Below, one piece after another: positions 24,342-33,341 of a DNA stretch of 64,000 nucleotides. Made by a program: the position numbers and the translations under genes. The notes beneath the pieces were generated by a model, which was given only the letters and a program-made list of their open reading frames with translations, ran no database searches and was not told the DNA's origin. This stretch comes from Lentisphaera marina (GTDB lineage Bacteria; Verrucomicrobiota; Lentisphaeria; Lentisphaerales; Lentisphaeraceae), in the NCBI RefSeq assembly GCF_028745505.1, contig NZ_JAQZZL010000002.1, forward strand, positions 1,922,001 through 1,986,000, in the 5' to 3' direction. Positions within the stretch are counted from its first letter, which is position 1. Each line of letters opens with the position of its first letter.

Positions 24342-25056
24342 ACTCACACAAATTAACAAAAGCGATGCCGATGAATGGCGTAAAAACGTCGAAGATATGT
24401 TTCAAGAAATCGCAGATACTTATGAAAAAATTAATACTTTCATCTCAATGGGAATGGATAAAGGCTGGCGACTCAAGCTACTCAAACGCCTCAAGCAGTA
24501 TTATGATCCATCTCACCCCGTTTTAGATATTGGTTGCGGGCCAGGCTCGCTTTCTGCCTTATCAAAAAAACACCTTCCTGAAGCTCGTTTCCTCAGCTCG
24601 GATATCTGCCCGCGATTCCTTGAGATCGCAGCAAATTCTGGCAATGCTCAAGAGGTCTTAAGACTTTCTGCATCTGATCTACCCTTTAAAAATGAGTGCA
24701 CGAGTGCGGTTACGTCCGCTTTTGTTCTTAGAAACCTCCCTGACTTGGAGCGTTTCTACAAGGAATGTTACCGTATCCTTCGTCCCGGCGGCGTCATCTC
24801 CATGCTTGACTTAACTCAACCCAAATTTAAACCCATAAGCTTTTTCCATTCTCTTTATATGGGAATTGCTCTACCTCTTGGCGCCAAAATCTATGGTTCA
24901 CGAATCGAAGCCTACGAATACCTTGATCGTTCAATCAAAAATTGTTTAGCTCCGCAAGACATGAATGAACTACTGAAAAAATGTGGCTTCACAGTAAAGC
25001 ACACAGACAGCTTATGCTTGGGCACGGTCACAATCTACACCGCTGTTAAGGAGTAA
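24334..25056 (+). CDS. ubiE: Demethylmenaquinone methyltransferase (MenG/UbiE family)
   Basis: 240 residues from ATG at 24334; GGATA precedes it. The SAM-binding core shows VLDIGCGPGSLSALS, then LSSDICPRFLEIA and FKNECTSAVTSAFVLRNLPD (UbiE-like 'F-x-L-R-N'), then YRILRPGGVISMLDLTQP. The N-terminal part IADTYEKINTFISMGMDKGW matches the family opening for a quinone substrate. It performs the last methylation of menaquinone. The gene order prenyl synthase-ubiX-mqnA-ubiE makes the pathway assignment firm. Confidence 0.92.
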   Translation: MDKLTQINKSDADEWRKNVEDMFQEIADTYEKINTFISMGMDKGWRLKLLKRLKQYYDPSHPVLDIGCGPGSLSALSKKHLPEARFLSSDICPRFLEIAANSGNAQEVLRLSASDLPFKNECTSAVTSAFVLRNLPDLERFYKECYRILRPGGVISMLDLTQPKFKPISFFHSLYMGIALPLGAKIYGSRIEAYEYLDRSIKNCLAPQDMNELLKKCGFTVKHTDSLCLGTVTIYTAVKE

Positions 25057-25058
25057 TT

Positions 25059-25292
25059 ATGTTATTAGCCGTCGACATCAAATTAGCTCTCATGCTTTTC
25101 ATTGGCCTCACAGCCATTGTACACACGGCCTGTGCTCTTGCCGTCTTATTTCACTTCATGAAACACCCGCCTAAAAGTGGCCCATCCATCTCCAAAAGAT
25201 TTCTTCTCACCTTACTCTTAGGAGCTATCGGTTTTGTCTATTTCATTTTCGTACTCAAAGATCCACAAGACGAAAATGAAAAGCAATCCTAA
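25059..25292 (+). CDS. Small two-helix membrane protein (77 aa)
   Basis: ATG at 25059, two nt after the methyltransferase stop, with GGAG just upstream. Two hydrophobic helices (about 9-32, IKLALMLFIGLTAIVHTAC; about 47-66, FLLTLLLGAIGFVYFIFVL) are joined by a basic loop (HFMKHPPKSGPSISKR). The tail is acidic and polar. It is not recognised as a named family. Its position in the menaquinone chain suggests a membrane role but shows no more than that. It overlaps the next gene by 17 nt. Confidence 0.8.
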   Translation: MLLAVDIKLALMLFIGLTAIVHTACALAVLFHFMKHPPKSGPSISKRFLLTLLLGAIGFVYFIFVLKDPQDENEKQS

Positions 25293-26460
25293 TTACGATC
25301 TCATTATTGTAGGAGCGGGTGCCGCTGGGCTCATGTGTGCCGGCCTTGCCGCTAAGAAAAACCTCAAAATTTTATTACTAGATCACAACCCAAAACCTGG
25401 GCGTAAAATCATTATTTCTGGTGGTGGCCGATGCAACTTCACCAACCTCAACATCCAGCCCGATCGGTACGTATCACAAAACCCACGCTTCTGTATTTCA
25501 GCTCTTAAACGCTACACACAACACGACTTCATAAAACTCGTCAAAGAGCATAACTTAAGCTTTCATGAAAAAACTCTTGGCCAGCTCTTTTGTGATCAAA
25601 AATCTCCCGCGATCCTAGCTATGCTACAAGAAGAATGCCGTTCTGATAATGTCGTATGCCAATACCAATGCGAAATCACCGAAGTCCTAAAAACAGACAC
25701 TGGTTTTTCATTAAATACTTCTAATGGAACAGTCTCTTCTTCTAAACTAGTCATTGCTAGTGGCGGACTCTCTTTGCCCAAAATCGGTGCCTCAAACTTT
25801 GCTTATAAGATCGCAAAACAATTTAATTTATCACTTATTCCCACTCGACCCGGCCTTGTTCCCCTAACCTTAAGTGGCGATAAACTTGAACTCGCAAAAA
25901 GCCTTGCTGGCCTTGCCTTAGAGGCCAAGGTTTCACTTAATAAAAAAACTTCTTTCAGAGAAAACATTCTCTTCACGCACCGTGGCCTTTCTGGTCCTGC
26001 TATTTTACAAATATCTTCGTACTGGCAAGAGAGTCAGCCTGTCTTTTTTAATTTCTTACCCGATGAAGATCCCGAACAATTCATTAATCAAATTCGCAAA
26101 ACTAGGGCTAAAGAAAGCTTGGATCAAGTCCTAAAAACTTACTTTCCAAAAAAGTTCATCGAGCTCTTCCTACAAGCGCCAAAAAAAGCCGTAGCCCAGC
26201 TCTCCAAGAGTGAAATCAATAAACTCAATGAACAGCTCTTCCGCTACTCTATCGTCCCATCTGGCACAGAAGGTTATCGAACTGCGGAAGTCACCATTGG
26301 AGGCTTAGATACCAAGGAGCTTTCAAGTAAGAGCATGGAAGTTCAAAAAGTACCTGGTTTATACTTTATTGGTGAGTCTGTCGATGTTTCTGGCTGGTTA
26401 GGTGGCTACAATTTCCAATGGGCTTGGAGTTCAGCATATGCCTGTGCTGAAAGCCTCTGA
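25276..26460 (+). CDS. HI0933-family flavoprotein (NAD(P)/FAD-dependent oxidoreductase)
   Basis: 394 residues, taken from ATG at 25276; a start 42 nt earlier has no support. The dinucleotide fold YDLIIVGAGAAGLMCAGLAA is followed by GRKIIISGGGRCNFTNLN, the HI0933/YhiN hallmark. Later motifs are LVIASGGLSLPKIGAS, TRPGLVPLTL, FTHRGLSGPAILQIS, and near the end AEVTIGGLDTKELSS and GWLGGYNFQWAWSSA. The family binds FAD; its reaction is uncertain, with roles suggested in RNA modification or redox. It overlaps the small membrane protein gene by 17 nt. Confidence 0.92.
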   Translation: MKSNPNYDLIIVGAGAAGLMCAGLAAKKNLKILLLDHNPKPGRKIIISGGGRCNFTNLNIQPDRYVSQNPRFCISALKRYTQHDFIKLVKEHNLSFHEKTLGQLFCDQKSPAILAMLQEECRSDNVVCQYQCEITEVLKTDTGFSLNTSNGTVSSSKLVIASGGLSLPKIGASNFAYKIAKQFNLSLIPTRPGLVPLTLSGDKLELAKSLAGLALEAKVSLNKKTSFRENILFTHRGLSGPAILQISSYWQESQPVFFNFLPDEDPEQFINQIRKTRAKESLDQVLKTYFPKKFIELFLQAPKKAVAQLSKSEINKLNEQLFRYSIVPSGTEGYRTAEVTIGGLDTKELSSKSMEVQKVPGLYFIGESVDVSGWLGGYNFQWAWSSAYACAESL

Positions 26461-26477
26461 TAACAAGCGAGCAACCT

Positions 26478-27008
26478 ATGTCATTAAACTTGCAAGAAGT
26501 CATTATTCGAGACGCCGTAATTAATGACCTCCCTGATATAATCAAGATATACAACCAAGCTGTCTTAACTGGAATCTCAACCGCAGACACCAAAACGATC
26601 CAACTTGAAGATCGCCTCGAATGGTTCAAACAATTCGACCCTCAAAAACGCCCTTTGTGGACTGTGCTTTATCGAAACCAAATCATTGCTTTCACCTATC
26701 TAACATCTTTCTATGGTAGTCGTCCCGCCTATGATAAGACAGCGGAACACAGCACTTACATTGACAAGAACTTTCATGCTCAAGGCTTGGGATCTTTTCT
26801 CAAAGACAAAATGATCAAGGCTTGCCCTAGTCTAGGAGTAGAAAACTTACTAACTATGTATTTTGATCACAATATCGCCAGCAAAAAGCTCAATGAGAAA
26901 TTTGGTTTCACTGAGGTTGGTCACTTAGAGAACATCGCAACAATCCATGGGAAAACTCATGGATTAAAAATCGCGATCCTAAATATCCCTCCTAGCCCCA
27001 AAAACTAA
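26478..27008 (+). CDS. GNAT acetyltransferase, phosphinothricin-acetyltransferase-like
   Basis: 176 residues. IIRDAVINDLPDIIKIYNQA is the usual GNAT opening. RPAYDKTAEHSTYIDKNFHA leads to the acetyl-CoA loop QGLGSFLKDKM, and FDHNIASKKLNEKFGFTEVG matches the C-terminal signature of the Pat/YncA group that acetylates methionine derivatives or phosphinothricin. The cellular substrate cannot be deduced. It is the last gene of the forward cluster, and its stop overlaps that of the convergent sulfatase by 4 nt. Confidence 0.9.
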   Translation: MSLNLQEVIIRDAVINDLPDIIKIYNQAVLTGISTADTKTIQLEDRLEWFKQFDPQKRPLWTVLYRNQIIAFTYLTSFYGSRPAYDKTAEHSTYIDKNFHAQGLGSFLKDKMIKACPSLGVENLLTMYFDHNIASKKLNEKFGFTEVGHLENIATIHGKTHGLKIAILNIPPSPKN

Positions 27009-28507
27009 GATTTCTTCTTTTTCTTTTTTTCTTTAGCGGCTTTTTCAGCTTTTTTACGTCGCTTTTCTTCCTTGGTCGGAACTGGTGCTTGAACGAGAAC
27101 TTCTCCCGATTGAGCTAACCATTTTTCTGATTTTTCTTTAAACATTGCGATTAGTTCGGGGTTTTGCTCCGCTACATTGTGAACTTCTGCAGGATCATTT
27201 TCTAAATCAAAGAGTATGATTATTCCATTTTTATTATAATCAAAGGGGGCGATATACTTATATTTTTCTGTGACTATAGCATAATAACCTGGGCACTCAC
27301 CTACTGCGTAATCGCGTGCGAATTCACCCTCATTAGTCAACAGTGGCAAAAGACTATCACCAAAAGGCTTCGCTTTATCCTCTTCCTTAGCATCAGCCCA
27401 TTCTAGTGCTGTCGGAACCAAGTCGAGTAATTGCACGGGCTGGCTAAGTACTTTTGCCTCAATATTACGAGGATCATAAATCACTAAAGCTGGATTTAAG
27501 ACCTCTTTATAAAGAGTTGTTTTGTGATGCAGCCCATGCTCGCCGACTAAGATCCCATGATCACTAAAAAAGACAATGATCGTATTATCCTGTTTGCCAC
27601 TAGTTTCCACTGCATCAACGATGGCTTTAATCTGATCGTCCATAAATGCGATACTCGCACAATTCCCTTTTTGTGTCTGATCCAATTTTGAAAAGTCTTT
27701 TAAGGGACTTGGACGCAACTCTGAAGGAATGCCTTCACCTTTGTCATGCATGGCGCTAGGTTTCGGGATTTTTGCGTTCGTAAAACGATCGTGGTATGAT
27801 TGCTTCACATCATAAGGCCCATGGGGTACTGAATAGTTTAGCCATAAAAAATACGGTTGATTTTGTTCAGCAATGAACTTTTCTGCCAACTTTGTAAACA
27901 ATCCATCTAAATAGATATCATCAGGTAAACTCGTTGGTTTACCGCGATCCGCTTTCATTTGTTCGAAATAACCTTTTTCAATAAGAAAGTCAACATAGGC
28001 GTCAACTCCTTTCTCGGGATCTTTACCTCCCACAACGGCACGCCCTAAAGATTGCCAAACATAATCAAAACCTAAGCGCCGGTGACCTTCTGTGCGAACT
28101 TCTTCTTTTGATCCTTCAAGACCATCTTTACTTGGATGAATGTGACTTTTACCAATATGAGCTGTTTTGTAACCCACTTTTTGCAAGGCTTTTGGAAGTG
28201 TCCAAACATCTGCTGCTAGACCTTTAAATGGGCCATTTTGATACATCCCAATATTATGTGGATAAACGCCCGCAATTAAAGAATTTCTAGAAGGTCCACA
28301 CTGAGTACCCTGACATACTGCATTATTAAAAAAAACGCCTTCGCTAGCAAGCTTATCCAAAGTCGGTGTCTGCGCAAAACCTGCCCCCATAGCTCCGATA
28401 TAATGTGCGGGCAAATCATCGACTTCGATGAAAATGATATTAGGTTTTTCTTGTGCTGCCAAAGAAAACATAAAGACTAAAAATGTGATCGGTAAAAACT
28501 TGTTCAT
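27005..28507 (-). CDS. Sulfatase, iduronate-2-sulfatase-like, with Lys-rich tail
   Basis: 500 residues from ATG at 28507, with GGAG upstream; a TTG four codons earlier overlaps that site. A signal peptide (FLPITFLVFMFSLAAQ) is followed by PNIIFIEVDDLPAHYIGAMG. CGPSRNSLIAG (Cys70) is the formylglycine motif, and GKSHIHPSKDG, FLWLNYSVPHGPYDV and IIVFFSDHGILVGEHGLHHK complete the active site in the heparan/iduronate-type arrangement. The last ~22 residues are nearly all Lys, Glu and Ala, which is unusual for an exported enzyme. It stands alone, away from the sulfatases at 12-15 kb. Confidence 0.92.
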   Translation of the reverse strand: MNKFLPITFLVFMFSLAAQEKPNIIFIEVDDLPAHYIGAMGAGFAQTPTLDKLASEGVFFNNAVCQGTQCGPSRNSLIAGVYPHNIGMYQNGPFKGLAADVWTLPKALQKVGYKTAHIGKSHIHPSKDGLEGSKEEVRTEGHRRLGFDYVWQSLGRAVVGGKDPEKGVDAYVDFLIEKGYFEQMKADRGKPTSLPDDIYLDGLFTKLAEKFIAEQNQPYFLWLNYSVPHGPYDVKQSYHDRFTNAKIPKPSAMHDKGEGIPSELRPSPLKDFSKLDQTQKGNCASIAFMDDQIKAIVDAVETSGKQDNTIIVFFSDHGILVGEHGLHHKTTLYKEVLNPALVIYDPRNIEAKVLSQPVQLLDLVPTALEWADAKEEDKAKPFGDSLLPLLTNEGEFARDYAVGECPGYYAIVTEKYKYIAPFDYNKNGIIILFDLENDPAEVHNVAEQNPELIAMFKEKSEKWLAQSGEVLVQAPVPTKEEKRRKKAEKAAKEKKKKKKS

Positions 28508-28574
28508 GTAAAGCTCCAAAATTATTTACCTAAATATGGTTACTGGACGCTTTTTATTGACAGGTTTTAAAAAA

Positions 28575-29459
28575 TTATTTACGTTTTTCAATTTTGATAA
28601 AATCTTGTACCGCAATACGAAAAATCTCTCTCTGCTCATTTGAGATCAAAAGCTCATCTTCATTATCAAAACATATGGCTTCACATTGCTTTGCAGATAT
28701 CGGTAAAAAATAGACATCTCCCGTAAAAAATTTATCTTCCTTAAAATTTTTAAAGAGCCACACACTATCATAAGTTAAAACTGCTAGTTGCCGCTCGTTT
28801 TTCGACATATCTGCACTTGTTACCATCCCACCAATATCAAAGGTATAGAGTTTCTCCGGTACCATAAGCACATCTTCTGTCAGCTCATTAAAACGATAGA
28901 GTTTAGTCTTCGCATCATCACGATGCTTAGTTAACAAGTAAAGCTTATTTTGAAAGTGAAACATGGCTTCACAATCAAAGTTTTTATTCTTAACGGGTTT
29001 CTGATAATCTGGAAAACGAAATTTATACTCAGTGGAAATCCCTGTTTTTGAAGTTTCCGATATAACATAAAAACTCAATACTTCGCGTTTTTGTTTATTA
29101 TTTCCCGTATCACTTACATAGAGTTTACCAAATTTGTCAATGCTCACATCCTCCCAATCCTGGTTCTCAACCTCTTTTAAGTCGATAATCCCCGCTATGG
29201 TCGATGGCTCAGGTTCATTGATTTTTAGAGCGTAAAGTCGCGTTTTTCCTCCCGAATCGTTATGAGTCCAATAAACCCCTGGGTAAATTCGACTTTTTAC
29301 TAAGCCCGATGCTTCGGAAATTTCTTTATTTTGTATATGTGAAATAGGACTCAAGCTAACTGTCTGCATTTCAGGCAATTCAAACAAACGAGTTGAGTTA
29401 CCTCGACTAGCACAAGAGGCAAACACAAAACAAATGATTAAAGTCATAACTAAACGCAT
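28575..29459 (-). CDS. Lipoprotein, beta-propeller-like, unknown function
   Basis: 294 residues with a lipoprotein signal (LVMTLIICFVFASC, lipobox Cys16). The mature part has SEASGLVKSRIYPGVYWTHN-type blade text followed by DSGGKTRLYALK, WEDVSIDKFGKLYVSDTGNN, FDCEAMFHFQNKLYLLTKH and AICFDNEDELLISNEQ, the style of a propeller protein with repeated Asp-rich turns. Similar proteins are annotated only as hypothetical. It is transcribed alone, or with the sulfatase 68 nt downstream. Confidence 0.8.
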   Translation of the reverse strand: MRLVMTLIICFVFASCASRGNSTRLFELPEMQTVSLSPISHIQNKEISEASGLVKSRIYPGVYWTHNDSGGKTRLYALKINEPEPSTIAGIIDLKEVENQDWEDVSIDKFGKLYVSDTGNNKQKREVLSFYVISETSKTGISTEYKFRFPDYQKPVKNKNFDCEAMFHFQNKLYLLTKHRDDAKTKLYRFNELTEDVLMVPEKLYTFDIGGMVTSADMSKNERQLAVLTYDSVWLFKNFKEDKFFTGDVYFLPISAKQCEAICFDNEDELLISNEQREIFRIAVQDFIKIEKRK

Positions 29460-29560
29460 AAAACAACCTATAGAATCTAAAGAAATTATACTACGGCTTT
29501 GAACTCAAACCAAACAATACCTGAGCACACAGATCTTTTGTCATGGTTTCTTAACAAAAA

Positions 29561-29596
29561 AAAATGCGAAGTTCGCAATCGCAAACTCCGCATTTT
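29561..29596 (-). terminator. Rho-independent terminator of the fabD operon
   Basis: AAAATGCGAAGTTCGC (29561-29576) and GCAAACTCCGCATTTT (29581-29596) pair across a 4-nt AATC loop with two non-Watson-Crick positions. On the minus strand the stem is followed by a run of T, right after the fabD stop at 29613. On the plus strand TTTT also follows, so the hairpin may work both ways. Confidence 0.8.
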
Positions 29597-29612
29597 TTAG
29601 AAAAACTATTGT

Positions 29613-30449
29613 TTAGCCAATCTGACGAATCAGACCTGCGAGGACACGGCCCGGGCCACATTCTACAAATTCGTCAACGCCAAGATCTTTCATTTTATTA
29701 ACTGATTCAACCCAACGGACTGAGCCTGCAATTTGCGAACAAAGCAAATCCGCAATGCGAGAACTGTCGTAAAGATCTGCTTCAAAGTTAGAAATTACTG
29801 GAGTTTTAATCTCGTTGAATTCAAAAGAATTAACAAATTCACGAAACTCTTCTCTAGGACCTTCCATATAACGAGAGTGAAATGCTCCACTTACTGGAAG
29901 CACTACGTAGCGTTTAGCTCCTGCGTCTTTGAAAGCACTTTCAGCTGCAACAACGTCATCTTTCATACCTGAAAGCACTGTTTGAGCCGGTGAGTTGAAA
30001 TTAGCTACATCAATTGCCGAACCACCCGAAAGGACTTCTGCAATTTGATCTGCCGTCATACCAAGAACAGCAGCCATACCGCCACCTTCGACTTTACTCA
30101 TAATCTCGCCACGTTTCTGAACGAGTTTCAAACCCGTAACAAAATCGTAAGCGCCTGCAGCGAACAAGGCGTTATATTCACCCAAACTATGACCTGCAAG
30201 GTATGCTGGAGCCGCTTCTCCAGAATTCATCTTATCTAGATAAGTTAAAGCATTCACTACATAGAGAGCCGGTTGAGTGAATTGAGTTTTATTGAGCTCT
30301 TCTCGTGGGTCTTCAGTACAAAGTTCTACAATTGAGTAACCCAAGATTTCATCGGCTGAGGCCACTAATTCTGGAAACTTCTCAAAGAGTTCTGCTCCCA
30401 TACCTTTTTTCTGTGAGCCTTGCCCAGGAAATACATAAGCGCTAGACAT
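29613..30449 (-). CDS. fabD: Malonyl-CoA:ACP transacylase
   Basis: 278 residues, somewhat shorter than the common ~310. YVFPGQGSQKKGMGAELF is the family opening. AGHSLGEYNALFAAGAYDF contains the nucleophile Ser in GHSLGE. VSGAFHSRYMEG supplies the catalytic His, and FVECGPGRVLAGLIRQI ends the fold. It loads malonyl onto acyl carrier protein for fatty acid synthesis. It follows the long greA gene by 7 nt, an unusual partnership, since fabD normally lies with fabH/fabG/acpP. Confidence 0.95.
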   Translation of the reverse strand: MSSAYVFPGQGSQKKGMGAELFEKFPELVASADEILGYSIVELCTEDPREELNKTQFTQPALYVVNALTYLDKMNSGEAAPAYLAGHSLGEYNALFAAGAYDFVTGLKLVQKRGEIMSKVEGGGMAAVLGMTADQIAEVLSGGSAIDVANFNSPAQTVLSGMKDDVVAAESAFKDAGAKRYVVLPVSGAFHSRYMEGPREEFREFVNSFEFNEIKTPVISNFEADLYDSSRIADLLCSQIAGSVRWVESVNKMKDLGVDEFVECGPGRVLAGLIRQIG

Positions 30450-30456
30450 TTTTTTT

Positions 30457-32544
30457 TTATCCTTCGTTTATAAAGTAGTTAAGTGTTTCTTCATCGAGTG
30501 GATCGATGGATAATATTTCTGCTTCAGTACCATCTGGAAGAGTTAATTCATCTCCTACTTGGTGACCAAGCATTGATTTTGCCAAAGGCGTTTCGAATGA
30601 AAGCCAATTTTTATCTGGATTACCATCCAACATGCCGACAATTGAATAAGTCGTTTCAGCACCTGCTGTTTTGACTTTAACTTTAGCCGCAGGAATAACG
30701 CGATTCTTGACTTTGAATTCAGAAAAATCAGTCGGACCAATTCTATTCAATAATGCATCGAGTTCACCAACGCGTAATTGAAGGTATTTCTGACGGTCTT
30801 TAGCAGCTCTAAATTCAAAATTCTCACGTAAATCACCGTGCTCACGGGCAGCGGCAATAGCTTTAGAGTTTTCTGGGATTTCAACATTCACAAGTTTTTC
30901 ATGCTCAACCTGCAAAGCTTTATAGGAACGCTGAGAAGTGACCTGTGGTAATTTACCGACTTTTACTTCAACTTTCTTTACTTCGACTTGCTTAAGTGCA
31001 TCGGGCTTAATTCTTACGATTTTAACAAGTAAGCTCTGACGCTCACCATTATCTAAACCAGGGAAAGTTTTTACTGTGCTCACCAAACTTTTCACATCTT
31101 CATCAGAACCCGTTCCAAGTAAAAACTCTAAGAACTTCTCATTAGACATGATAAACTTACGCAAATCTTTACCCGATTTATCCGCAGTTTCAGCATTAGC
31201 CAAAGCACGAAAAACTTGAATTGGAGTAGTAATAATTTCTGCGAGCTTTGCTGGCTTTTTGTTATACTTACTCCACAACCAGCAAGTAACAGCTGCACTT
31301 AGATTTCCTGATGCCACTTCTCTTTTAGCTGAAGCTTCTAAAGCTTGAGTATTGAGATCATCATCAATCTTATCGATGGCATTGAGGAATTTAATGGGTA
31401 GTTGCATCACATCTTTTGCGAAATACTCAATCCCTTTTGCCTCAAGCGTCACTGCAAACCATGCAGCAATCGTTTTTACATTCATCGGATTGGAAACTTT
31501 CACAAAACCTTCTGTATCTTTCCAGATCGAAGCCGTTTCAGCGAGTTCTTGAATCATATCAACAAGATACTCTTTTTCAGCGACAATTTCCCATAGGCCT
31601 GCAAGTGATTCAGCAAAAATTTTGTTCTGCGCTGGTCTAGCAGCTGCAAATTTGAAGGCTCTAATGAGACTCGTTTTTTCTGCTTCACCAAAATTAACAG
31701 ATTCAGTATCTTTCAAAGCGACTTTGAGCTCATCTAAACTACGACTCATTTCCCATGAACGGCCACTTGCTGAAGTCGATTTTTTTGCGGTGTCAGCTAA
31801 AACTCGACGTCTGTACCATTCTTCAAAAGCCTTCGCCGTTTTAATATAAGTAGGCATGACCAAACGAGTAATCATTGCCTGACTGACTTTGAGACTTGGG
31901 ATTGATTCTGATTCAATCTGACTAACTAGATCTTTGGAAAGGACGTTTTTGATAACAATCTTTTCGCCTTTCACCAATTTAGAACCTAAAGTTCCTGGTA
32001 GAAGTACGTGTGATTTTTTAGCGAAAAATTTAAGTGGAACCTTTTGGACAACTTTAAATTTTACCGAAACCTGGCTAGTAACTTTGTCGAGTGATTCAAT
32101 TTGACCAAAACCAAAATCAACGTGATAAACGGAGAGGTCTGAAAGCTTGAGTTTTCCAAAAGGCTTAACACTACTGAAATCAGTCAAAACCACTAATAAA
32201 ACTTGTAAGCGATTAGCTAAATCGGCAACATCACCTTCTCCCAAAGCCTCTTGAACCGCACTCGGATCAGGGTAAGCTGAAAAGACTTCTCTAGCTAATG
32301 AGCTATATGCTGCCGTGAAATCACCTTCAGGTTTAAGCAAGCCTACTGCGACAGCTAATTCGATACTTTGCTGGTCATTCGCTCCATTGGCAAAAAATAA
32401 TTCCATTGCTTGGCCGATGCTTCCTCGTTGTGCTGAAGAGAGATCTTCTGCTTTGAGTGAACGAGCACAAACTACCACTTCTTCATTGGCTTTGCCTTCA
32501 TCACTGGCTGCTACAATTAATGATTCTAACTTGTCTAATGACAT
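30457..32544 (-). CDS. greA: Long GreA-type transcription elongation factor (695 aa)
   Basis: The last ~155 residues are a GreA/GreB protein: SYKALQVEHEKLVNVEIPEN, then AIAAAREHGDLRENFEFRAA (coiled-coil tip with the conserved acidic residues) and a globular end with WLSFETPLAKSMLGHQVGDE. The preceding ~540 residues are helical, with a possible beta-rich stretch near 150-190 (VYHVDFGFGQIESLD) but no clear enzyme motif. Ordinary GreA is about 158 residues; GreA proteins of ~715 residues with such an extension are known from Chlamydiae, so this is a PVC-type form. It stimulates RNA cleavage by stalled polymerase. The role of the N-terminal part is unknown. Confidence 0.9.
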   Translation of the reverse strand: MSLDKLESLIVAASDEGKANEEVVVCARSLKAEDLSSAQRGSIGQAMELFFANGANDQQSIELAVAVGLLKPEGDFTAAYSSLAREVFSAYPDPSAVQEALGEGDVADLANRLQVLLVVLTDFSSVKPFGKLKLSDLSVYHVDFGFGQIESLDKVTSQVSVKFKVVQKVPLKFFAKKSHVLLPGTLGSKLVKGEKIVIKNVLSKDLVSQIESESIPSLKVSQAMITRLVMPTYIKTAKAFEEWYRRRVLADTAKKSTSASGRSWEMSRSLDELKVALKDTESVNFGEAEKTSLIRAFKFAAARPAQNKIFAESLAGLWEIVAEKEYLVDMIQELAETASIWKDTEGFVKVSNPMNVKTIAAWFAVTLEAKGIEYFAKDVMQLPIKFLNAIDKIDDDLNTQALEASAKREVASGNLSAAVTCWLWSKYNKKPAKLAEIITTPIQVFRALANAETADKSGKDLRKFIMSNEKFLEFLLGTGSDEDVKSLVSTVKTFPGLDNGERQSLLVKIVRIKPDALKQVEVKKVEVKVGKLPQVTSQRSYKALQVEHEKLVNVEIPENSKAIAAAREHGDLRENFEFRAAKDRQKYLQLRVGELDALLNRIGPTDFSEFKVKNRVIPAAKVKVKTAGAETTYSIVGMLDGNPDKNWLSFETPLAKSMLGHQVGDELTLPDGTEAEILSIDPLDEETLNYFINEG

Positions 32545-32554
32545 ATTTACCTTC

Positions 32555-33055
32555 TTATTTTCTTACTAAAGCTTTATAATTCTTCTTAATCAGACTACAG
32601 ACTTCATCCGCTTCCGCAGAGGTCAAGTAACAGTATAAATTGACAGTTCCCTTCTGATAATAGGGGTCAAATTTCACAAAACATTTGAATTCATCACCGA
32701 CCATCATTACAGCTCGGTAACCAGCGTAGTTAGCACTCGCCAAACGCCATTTATTTTCACCTAAACCACTAAGGTTAACTTTGATTACCATCATATCATC
32801 ATTGGTGTTATGATAACGAGTCTCAGCATGCGCTAACTCTAAATTGGTAAGCATCGGAATACGATTAACTTTAATGGGCTTACCATTAGCTCCTGGCACT
32901 GAACGCGTTAATTGACTCTCTGGTGCATTGGCAGGAAGTATGGCAAAAAGCTGTACCATTTCTTGAAGGGCATCATCTTTATCCCAATCATGGCTCTCGC
33001 AAGAGCTGAGAAATAAAGCTAAAACTAAAATCAGGGCCGATTTAATCGTAGTCAT
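32555..33055 (-). CDS. Lipoprotein of unknown function (166 aa)
   Basis: Taken from ATG at 33055, with AAGG upstream; a longer frame to 33157 would run through the Dabb gene. The signal SALILVLALFLSSC ends in a lipobox Cys. The mature part has no recognised domain. NYAGYRAVMMVGDEFKCFVK and VNLYCYLTSAEADEVCSLI carry several aromatic residues and two Cys. The start overlaps the Dabb gene by 14 nt and the stop is 10 nt from the greA start, so Dabb-lipoprotein-greA-fabD may be one operon. Confidence 0.8.
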   Translation of the reverse strand: MTTIKSALILVLALFLSSCESHDWDKDDALQEMVQLFAILPANAPESQLTRSVPGANGKPIKVNRIPMLTNLELAHAETRYHNTNDDMMVIKVNLSGLGENKWRLASANYAGYRAVMMVGDEFKCFVKFDPYYQKGTVNLYCYLTSAEADEVCSLIKKNYKALVRK

Positions 33056-33341
33056 ATACTTGTACCTTATCCCAGTATTGGGCGCAACCATTAATAAATT
33101 TTTGATGGATTTCGTGAGCTTGATAAACGTCGTGCTCTTCAACACTTTCAAACACACATGTCAGCCCAAAATCATAACTATCTACTATTACAGGTCTCTT
33201 TGCTGTCGCTGAAGGTGTCCCTGTCGTAACTGGCCCAGAAGATGGGATTTCTTTTAAAGTTTCTAAACCACGAAAAAAATCGGCTCTTTGCTCTTCACTT
33301 AAATCTTCTTTTAACCAGAAAAATACTGTATGAACTAACAT
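33042..33341 (-). CDS. Dabb (stress-responsive alpha/beta-barrel) protein
   Basis: 99 residues, ATG at 33341 with GGAG upstream. LVHTVFFWLKEDLSEEQRAD is the classic Dabb opening (His-x-Val ... W/L), followed by RPVIVDSYDFGLTCVFESVE and YQAHEIHQKFINGC. Dabb proteins are small dimeric barrels of varied or unknown function, some binding haem or metals. It is the first gene of a run reading into the lipoprotein, greA and fabD. Confidence 0.88.
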   Translation of the reverse strand: MLVHTVFFWLKEDLSEEQRADFFRGLETLKEIPSSGPVTTGTPSATAKRPVIVDSYDFGLTCVFESVEEHDVYQAHEIHQKFINGCAQYWDKVQVYDYD

